From JAZKID01 sp965247525 (GTDB lineage: Bacteria > Pseudomonadota > Alphaproteobacteria > Rhizobiales > UBA4765): a stretch of DNA of 64,000 bases. Position 1 is the first letter of the stretch. Each line of letters begins with the position of its first letter. Positions 58,291 through 64,000 of the stretch are shown one piece after another. Location: assembly GCA_965247525.1 (NCBI GenBank), contig OZ252015.1:434001-498000 (forward strand). The letters run 5' to 3'. The position numbers and the translations under genes are program-made. The notes beneath the pieces are model-generated. The model worked only from the letters and a program-made list of their open reading frames with translations. It was not told the origin of the DNA and made no database searches.

Positions 58291-59634
58291 ATGATCGAAC
58301 AGGATGTTTCAACCGGCTGGAGGCGCGCACAAAGCGGCGCTTCTCTGCACGATGTGTTTCGAACCATCGTCATACCTGAAAATGCGTCATCATGGCGACG
58401 TTTTTTTGCTTTTGCTGGGCCAGGCTACCTCGTTGCCGTCGGATATATGGATCCCGGAAACTGGGCCACGTCCCTCGCAGGCGGTGCAAAATTTGGTTAT
58501 TCTCTTTTATTTATAGCCTTGCTCTCAAATATCATGGCCATCGTGCTGCAAGCGCTTTGCGCACGGCTTGCCATCGCGACTGGCCGGGACTTGGCACAGG
58601 CCTGCCGCGATGCTTATCCGGCATGGACAGCTGTGCCATTGTGGTTGCTTGCTGAAATCGCAATTATCGCGACGGACTTGGCAGAAGTTATTGGTACGGC
58701 CATTGGCCTATACCTGCTTTTTAATATGCCACTTGAAATTGGTGTATGCGTCACCGCTGCCGATGTCCTGTTAATTTTATGGTTGCAAGGAAAAGGCTTT
58801 CGCTGGATTGAGGCTTTTGTCATTTCTTTAATCGCGATTATTTCAATCTGTTTTCTTGCGCAGATACTTCTTGCCCAACCTGACTGGAGTGCCGTTGCAT
58901 CTGGCTTTTTATTGCCTTCGCGGCAAACTCTTACGAACCCTGAAATGCTTTATCTGGCGTTGGGCATTATCGGTGCTACCGTTATGCCGCATAATCTTTA
59001 TCTTCATTCCTCTATTGTTCAGACCCGTGCGTATGGTTCTGGCCTTAAGGACAAGCGCGAAGCACTGCGCTTTGCAACCATCGATTCAACCATTGCGCTG
59101 ATGTTCGCACTGACGATCAACGCCTCGATACTCATTCTTGCTGCGGCAACATTTCATAAACGCGGGATGTTCGATGTGGAAGACATTCAGCAGACATATA
59201 AATTGCTTTCACCGCTTTTAGGCAGTTCGCTCGCACCAATCTTTTTTGCAATTGCACTCTTATGCTGCGGCCTTAATTCTACACTGACTGCGACCATGGC
59301 TGGTCAAATTGTAATGGAAGGCTTTGTCAATATTCGCGTGCAACCATGGGTGCGGCGACTGATTACCCGCCTAATCGCCATTGTTCCAGCGATTATCGTT
59401 ACAATTGTTTATGGTGAAAGCTGGACAGCAAAGCTTCTGATTTTCAGTCAGGTCATTTTAAGTTTACAATTGCCTTTCGCTGTTATTCCTCTTGTCCATC
59501 TCACAGCGTCGCGTGCAAAAATGGGCGCTCTTGTATCGCCGCTTTGGCTGAGCTTTCTTGCCGGCCTGATCGCAGTCCTGCTTGTTGTTTTAAATCTCAA
59601 ATTTCTTCTTGATCTTTTGTTGGCATATTTATAA
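58291..59634 (+). CDS. mntH: Nramp-family divalent metal transporter
   Basis: Proton-coupled Mn(II)/Fe(II) importer with 11-12 TM helices in 447 residues. The metal-binding TM1 motif DPGNWATSLAGG (about residue 56) and TM6 'ATVMPHNLYLHSSIVQ' are diagnostic. A soluble N-terminus of about 30 residues precedes TM1. The ribosome binding site GGAG is directly before ATG 58291. The stop overlaps the next gene by one base (TAATG), so both are cotranslated. The 85-base upstream region is shared with the Mrp gene. Confidence 0.94.
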   Translation: MIEQDVSTGWRRAQSGASLHDVFRTIVIPENASSWRRFFAFAGPGYLVAVGYMDPGNWATSLAGGAKFGYSLLFIALLSNIMAIVLQALCARLAIATGRDLAQACRDAYPAWTAVPLWLLAEIAIIATDLAEVIGTAIGLYLLFNMPLEIGVCVTAADVLLILWLQGKGFRWIEAFVISLIAIISICFLAQILLAQPDWSAVASGFLLPSRQTLTNPEMLYLALGIIGATVMPHNLYLHSSIVQTRAYGSGLKDKREALRFATIDSTIALMFALTINASILILAAATFHKRGMFDVEDIQQTYKLLSPLLGSSLAPIFFAIALLCCGLNSTLTATMAGQIVMEGFVNIRVQPWVRRLITRLIAIVPAIIVTIVYGESWTAKLLIFSQVILSLQLPFAVIPLVHLTASRAKMGALVSPLWLSFLAGLIAVLLVVLNLKFLLDLLLAYL

Positions 59635-60497
59635 TGGCAAAAATTGGTTTTATTGGTGTTGGCGTCATGGGTGCCCCAATGGCACGGCATCTCATAAATG
59701 CAGGCCATACACTTCATGTCTACAACAGGACAACAAGCAAAGCGGAAGCATTCTGTCATACGCACAATGCCCTCCTTTCCCCTAGCCTATATCAACTTGG
59801 TAAAGATGCGGATTTTGTTATTGCCTGCGTTGGTAATGATGACGATGTGCGCAGTATTACAAAGGCAAGCGACGGCGTGTTTTCCTCGATGCATGAAGGC
59901 AGCGTCTTTATCGACCACACGACGTGTTCGGCCACGTTGGCGCGTGAAATAAATACCTTTGCAACTGGCAAAGGGATTTACGCGCTTGATGCTCCGGTGT
60001 CAGGCGGGCAAAAAGGCGCCGAACAAGGCAGTCTAACAATTATGTGCGGTGGGGATCAGCCAGGATTTGACAAGGCAAAAGACATATTGGCGCACTACTC
60101 CAAATCCTGTCGATTGATGGGTGAGGCTGGCAGTGGGCAGCTGACAAAAATGGTCAATCAGATATGCATCGCCGGGCTCATCGAGGCATTGGCCGAAGGC
60201 ATCCAATTTGCAGAAAAATCAGGGCTCGATATAAACGCTGTGCTCGATGTAATATCGCAAGGCGCTGCAGGATCGTGGCAAATGAACAATCGCGGCGCAA
60301 CAATGCATGCCCGTAAATTTAATTTTGGATTTGCCATCGATCTTATGCGCAAAGATCTGGGAATTGTTTTTGAAGAAGCGCATCGCAATGGAGCTGTACT
60401 TCCGGTGACTGAACTCGTCGATCGCTTTTATAATGAATTGCAAGAAAACGGTGGTAACCGGCTTGATACATCATGCCTAATCAAACGGTTTGACTAA
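59634..60497 (+). CDS. Beta-hydroxyacid dehydrogenase (3-HIBADH family)
   Basis: A 287-residue NAD(P)-dependent oxidoreductase of the 3-hydroxyisobutyrate/tartronate-semialdehyde type. Motifs are 'GFIGVGVMGAPMARHL' (Rossmann), 'YALDAPVSGGQKGAEQGSLT' (substrate) and the catalytic Lys in 'GSGQLTKMVNQI'. The specific substrate (3-hydroxyisobutyrate, tartronate semialdehyde or succinic semialdehyde) cannot be read. It is translationally coupled to mntH by a one-base overlap, an unexpected partner. Confidence 0.9.
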   Translation: MAKIGFIGVGVMGAPMARHLINAGHTLHVYNRTTSKAEAFCHTHNALLSPSLYQLGKDADFVIACVGNDDDVRSITKASDGVFSSMHEGSVFIDHTTCSATLAREINTFATGKGIYALDAPVSGGQKGAEQGSLTIMCGGDQPGFDKAKDILAHYSKSCRLMGEAGSGQLTKMVNQICIAGLIEALAEGIQFAEKSGLDINAVLDVISQGAAGSWQMNNRGATMHARKFNFGFAIDLMRKDLGIVFEEAHRNGAVLPVTELVDRFYNELQENGGNRLDTSCLIKRFD

Positions 60498-60982
60498 GCG
60501 ATATCAAAATCTTCTGTTGCTTCAGGCTTGTTCGTATCTTTTTTTCCAGCACGCAACTGGTTTCGAGCGTCAGCGGCAAGATGGCAATAGCGCCGTTTAA
60601 TCTTTTCAAGCTCAACTTCTGAAAGCTCTTCAAGATTCATCAGAGCGTTATGTGCCCCTTCCGTCGCGCGAATAAGCTCGTCAATTTTAAGATGGAGCGC
60701 CGTTGTGTCTTTGTTTTGTGTATTTTGAATAACAAAAACCATGAGAAATGTAATGATCGTGGTGCTTGTGTTAATGACGAGTTGCCAGGTCTCGGAATAT
60801 TGAAAAACGGGTCCGGTCAAACCCCATATAATGACGGAGCTGAGCGCGAGACAAAAGGCCCATGGGCTTCCGCAAAGTTTGGCAACAAATTTTGCAAATT
60901 TTCCAAAGTAGTCTTTGCTGTCTTGATCTTCAGCTTTAACAGTCTTGTGGTTTGGCTTACGCCGAAGCGGTTTTTTGGTCAT
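60494..60982 (-). CDS. Low-affinity iron permease family protein
   Basis: A 162-residue protein with two TM helices (about 42-60, FCLALSSVIIWGLTGPVF; and 70-88, INTSTTIITFLMVFVIQNTQ) and the family-typical 'NTQNKDTTALHLKIDELIRA' after TM2. The family is named after fungal Fet4 but its bacterial role is unclear. The N-terminus is basic. The end overlaps the convergent dehydrogenase gene by 4 bases. Confidence 0.88.
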   Translation of the reverse strand: MTKKPLRRKPNHKTVKAEDQDSKDYFGKFAKFVAKLCGSPWAFCLALSSVIIWGLTGPVFQYSETWQLVINTSTTIITFLMVFVIQNTQNKDTTALHLKIDELIRATEGAHNALMNLEELSEVELEKIKRRYCHLAADARNQLRAGKKDTNKPEATEDFDIA

Positions 60983-61088
60983 TTTATATTGCTCCTTCAG
61001 CTATTGAGCTATGCAAATTCAAATTAGAAACGCTAATCGATAACGATCGCATTTTTTACAGGCGAAACCTTTCAAAAGCTGCAAGCCT

Positions 61089-62168
61089 TTATTTAGGCCT
61101 TGGATCTTTCAGCTTGTCATCAGCAACCGGAAATTTCCCTGCCTTTTTCAAATGTATCGCCTTGGCAAGTGTGCGTGCGACATTTCGCACCTCTTCCTGA
61201 AAACCCTTTTCCTTGTCGTAATCGTCATGGGATTCTGCATATGTGCCATAATAACAAACGAAAGAGTCGTATTCCGCTTTATTACCGGCGGAAATCATTT
61301 CCATATCGGCAAACCAGTCACCAAGACTACGTCGCAAATTTTCAACGCCGGCGCTATCACCGTGAACAGCCACACCAAACAGACGACCCGCAAGATGGCG
61401 TGGATAAGACCAGCCATCCAGTTCAAGTTTTTTAGCTTCCTCAGGCGTTTTTCCATGGGTGGATGTCGGATCGGGGTTTCCCCCATCGCCGCAGACCAAC
61501 CTGTCCATCATGGATTTAAGAACAGTAGGCGCCTGATACCAGTGAACCGGTGTAATGATCATAACGCCCTGCGCTTCTACCCACAGCGGATAAATTTCAT
61601 TCATCCAGTCATCGGTCTGCTGCAAAGAATAATTTGGGTAGCAACTGCAAGGCCAGTGACAGAGCGGCATGGCTGTTGAGACACATGCTTTACATGGGTG
61701 TATCTGCTTACCCATTTCCGATGTCAGCCGGCTCAGATCGATAACGTCGACATCAATCTCAGCTTTTTTAAATATTTTTTCGACCTCTTCAACCATTCGC
61801 CATGTCTTGGACATTTCGCCAGGACATGTCTGGTCAGATCGGGGAGATGCATTCACCAAAACCACGCGTGGGTTTAAAGATTGATCTTCATGGCGCGCCT
61901 GTGCTGCCATAATGGCATCGCGCGTTGCAAGCCAGTCTACGGACAGTTCATAGTCCGGATCTGAAAAACCTTCGCCAGCGCGTCGGGTTAAAGGTGATTT
62001 TCGCCCATCAGTATAGGCGTCCCACGCTGCACTGATAATCTTTGACAATTCAGGCTGCAAACCATCGAAAACAGGATCTTTAAACCGGCTTTTATAACGG
62101 TCTGAAAATTCCTCTTTTGACAACTTAACGCTGGGCATTCCTTTTCGAATTTCAGGGATTTTGGTCAA
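61089..62168 (-). CDS. Flavodoxin-fold NAD(P)H-dependent reductase
   Basis: A 359-residue protein. The flavodoxin/FMN-reductase domain starts about residue 100 with 'VVLVNASPRSDQTCPGEMSK' and continues 'ADIDVIDLS'-like (here EIDVDVIDLSRLTS). 'GVMIITPVHWYQAPTVLKSM' is the FMN phosphate-site motif and 'FGVAVHGDSAGVENLRRSL' ends the core. A Cys-rich stretch (about 155-178: CKACVSTAMPLCHWPCSCYP) is like the Fe-S or Cys cluster of some flavin reductases. The N-terminal 95 residues are extra and not recognised. It could be an iron-sulfur flavoprotein-like reductase. Substrate unknown. Confidence 0.85.
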   Translation of the reverse strand: MTKIPEIRKGMPSVKLSKEEFSDRYKSRFKDPVFDGLQPELSKIISAAWDAYTDGRKSPLTRRAGEGFSDPDYELSVDWLATRDAIMAAQARHEDQSLNPRVVLVNASPRSDQTCPGEMSKTWRMVEEVEKIFKKAEIDVDVIDLSRLTSEMGKQIHPCKACVSTAMPLCHWPCSCYPNYSLQQTDDWMNEIYPLWVEAQGVMIITPVHWYQAPTVLKSMMDRLVCGDGGNPDPTSTHGKTPEEAKKLELDGWSYPRHLAGRLFGVAVHGDSAGVENLRRSLGDWFADMEMISAGNKAEYDSFVCYYGTYAESHDDYDKEKGFQEEVRNVARTLAKAIHLKKAGKFPVADDKLKDPRPK

Positions 62169-62367
62169 CGGGCTATTACCTCTGATGTTTAAGAAAAAGC
62201 TATAAAAGTAGAAAATGGGCCCAATCGTTATAGAATATGCAATTGAAAAAAACCATCGTTAAAACTTGCTGAATGCTTAGCATCGCTTTTGAATGCTCTT
62301 TCAAACATGATTTTAGTTTTTGCCCTGCACAGTGATTGCAAGAATTTTACATTTTGAGGGCACTACC

Positions 62368-64000
62368 ATGAATATGCGTATCGATTCAGCGTCAGCCACT
62401 TCTGCAGCTTCTATCAAAGCAGCCTCAGCCGATTCCAAAGAAGTAACATATTACATCGACGACAGTGGTTTGAGCGGTGGTGGCGGTGGTGCATCCACAA
62501 GCTCTTCCAATGAAGAACTCGTCAAATTTTATGAAGCTGAAACAACTGAAAATTCAGGCACAACGGAGAGCAAGTCAGGGCTCTTGACGGCCGGTTCAGA
62601 TTTTTCAAAAATCAAACTGCAAAGCCAGAATACAAGCAATCTCTTGTCGCAGAATACGGTTGTTTCTGCAGACATCAAAACGCTCGACACCCCTATTCTG
62701 GTTGCAGAGCAAACCGATACATCTTTACCGACAGTTATTGCTGATGCCACAACGGCGGTTTCCGATTTTCCAAACACAAGCGCACAAAACGCATTTAGCT
62801 CTATTTTTCCAAATGGTTCGTTTGACCAGGCTGGTTTTGATAAATTTCTATCAACCGTTCTAAAAGGCAAAAGCGACACCGATACAATTAGCTGGGGCGA
62901 GCTGAACGACCTCGGCAATGCGCTTGGATTTGAAGGCAATGCAGATCTTCGTAATGGCTCTGCCATCGACGCAATGATGGCACACCCGACACTCGGCCCT
63001 GCACTGCGTGCACTCGATCCGCGTCAGGAAAAAATCAGTGTTTCTGGACTTAAAGAGGCTTTGAAAAACGCATTTGGCATCCCGACCGCGCCAACTTATG
63101 CGCCCGTAACTTTTACAGCAGCGGGTTACAGCTCAGTCCTGAAATCAGGCAAAGACAGTATCACAGGCTCTTATCAAGCATGGAAAGAAATGACGTTGAA
63201 TGGCAAGCTTAGCCTGACACGCGTTGTGCGTTTTCTCGATAATGCAATTGGTGGGAAAACCAGCCTCAACAATGCCGATCTGGCCGGCATTGCACAGAAG
63301 CTCGGTTTTGACACGCTTGATACAATGTTGTGGCACAAAAACGCAGATGGTTCGGATGGTCTTGGCAAATTTTTAAACCAGTACCGCGACGCATCAGGTA
63401 CATATAATGTACCTTCGGACGAGTTTATCGCAAAATATTCAAACATGCTTGAAACGGCTGCTGGTGCGGATGGTGTTTCGGCCTTGGATTACAACGAATA
63501 TAAAGCGTTGCTTTCCGATGCCTATCTTTTTGACACACAAACTCCGCCACATGTCGATGGCCTTAGCGATATCAATATGTCTGACGCAACCGCACTTACA
63601 AAATTTATTTCGCTAGTGTCAGGCTCGCAAGGTGGTTTGAACGTGCCTGTCGATAAAAATGGCAATCTTGTTTTGACAGATGCAAACGGACAATCCAAAC
63701 CCATTATGGCTGGTGCTTACGCGATGGCCATACTTGCAAAGCAACTTGGATATCCAAGCCTTGATGCAATGATGAAAAGCCCTGCCCTGCAAAATATTTT
63801 AGGCGCGGCCAATGAGAACAAAGGCATTAAAGGCTATATCAATATCAACCTGAACACGCTTATCAATGGCTCCGACACAGGCATCGTGCATGTTCAGGGC
63901 TTGTCACAGATTTTCAAAACAGCCGCTGGCAGCGATAACGTTCTAAGCGATGTTGAACGTGCTGGCGTTATCAACGGCACGACAGTCGATGACACTCAGC
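62368..64000 (+). CDS. EF-hand-like repeat orphan (family member 4; 3' end outside window)
   Basis: An open frame of 544 residues runs off the window edge. There is no signal peptide; the N-terminus (1-60) is Ser/Ala/Gly-rich and looks disordered. At least three copies of a module of about 60 residues are visible (about 174-236, 298-360, 447-500). Examples are 'LGNALGFEGNADL' with AMMAHPTLGPALRALD, 'IAQKLGFDTLDTM' and 'LAKQLGYPSLDAMMKSPALQ'. Between copies lie EF-hand-like loops ('AAGADGVSALDYNEYKALL', 'AAGSDNVLSDVE'). GAGGG is about 8 bases before ATG 62368. It resembles the genes at 18868, 35678 and 51427. I do not recognise a named family. Confidence 0.88.
   Translation, partial: MNMRIDSASATSAASIKAASADSKEVTYYIDDSGLSGGGGGASTSSSNEELVKFYEAETTENSGTTESKSGLLTAGSDFSKIKLQSQNTSNLLSQNTVVSADIKTLDTPILVAEQTDTSLPTVIADATTAVSDFPNTSAQNAFSSIFPNGSFDQAGFDKFLSTVLKGKSDTDTISWGELNDLGNALGFEGNADLRNGSAIDAMMAHPTLGPALRALDPRQEKISVSGLKEALKNAFGIPTAPTYAPVTFTAAGYSSVLKSGKDSITGSYQAWKEMTLNGKLSLTRVVRFLDNAIGGKTSLNNADLAGIAQKLGFDTLDTMLWHKNADGSDGLGKFLNQYRDASGTYNVPSDEFIAKYSNMLETAAGADGVSALDYNEYKALLSDAYLFDTQTPPHVDGLSDINMSDATALTKFISLVSGSQGGLNVPVDKNGNLVLTDANGQSKPIMAGAYAMAILAKQLGYPSLDAMMKSPALQNILGAANENKGIKGYININLNTLINGSDTGIVHVQGLSQIFKTAAGSDNVLSDVERAGVINGTTVDDTQ

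Overview
This window comes from an alphaproteobacterium with a mid-range base composition by eye. The evidence is the valS–popZ–tolC–pcm block, rplM–rpsI followed by speB and argC, an NDUFS4-type complex I accessory subunit, a DUF2842 protein, a tandem cold-shock-domain protein next to a DUF192 protein, and a class I PHA synthase. The cell appears aerobic (COX15/heme A, complex I, photolyase, glutathione reductase), flagellated (FliK and a FlhB-like protein), able to store PHA and able to export a complex polysaccharide. I cannot place it below class; a Rhodospirillales- or Micavibrionales-like origin is a guess.

Layout. 1-7.2 kb: valS (3' end outside the window), an AT-rich orphan membrane protein, popZ, tolC, pcm and tRNA-Cys. 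7.3-9.8 kb: an exported MsrB and a DipZ-like thiol reductase, probably a periplasmic methionine sulfoxide repair pair, then a KTSC protein. 9.9-15.7 kb: a hybrid histidine kinase with an overlapping single-domain response regulator, and an EmrAB-type efflux pair. 15.7-18.7 kb: tRNA-Arg, two overlapping membrane genes and the NDUFS4-like gene. 18.9-24.4 kb: an EF-hand-like orphan, tRNA-Pro with a duplicated 5' fragment, DUF192, a double cold-shock protein, tRNA-Glu, photolyase and a DUF4097-like secreted protein. 24.4-34.4 kb: flhB-like/fliK, recJ, glpX, a small lipoprotein, phaC, argC, speB, rpsI and rplM. 34.6-39.1 kb: a small secreted protein, a CoA-binding protein, a second EF-hand-like orphan, metY, ctaA and DUF2842.

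39.1-48.4 kb is a polysaccharide locus: NodB deacetylase, FemAB/GNAT-like acyltransferase, Wzz with a degenerate BY-kinase domain, Wza, GT4 glycosyltransferase, polyprenyl glycosylphosphotransferase and Wzy-like polymerase. This set resembles the Caulobacter holdfast machinery. 48.3-51.1 kb holds gor, rpiA and gph. From 51.4 kb to the end are a third EF-hand-like orphan with a KPVE repeat, an L,D-transpeptidase, an EamA transporter, a 34-residue-repeat protein with a peptidoglycan-binding-like domain, an Mrp ATPase, mntH, a beta-hydroxyacid dehydrogenase, a two-TM iron-permease-family protein, a flavodoxin-fold reductase and a fourth EF-hand-like repeat protein that runs off the window.

The most novel signal is this dispersed group of four monocistronic orphans (18868-20100, 35678-36337, 51427-53148, 62368-64000). 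They lack obvious signal peptides and share EF-hand/dockerin-like loops; three also share a recurring module built on an LG[FYL]-type helix, an NP/SP/HP turn, an 'L.A.D' helix and a terminal amphipathic helix. I do not recognise them as a named family.
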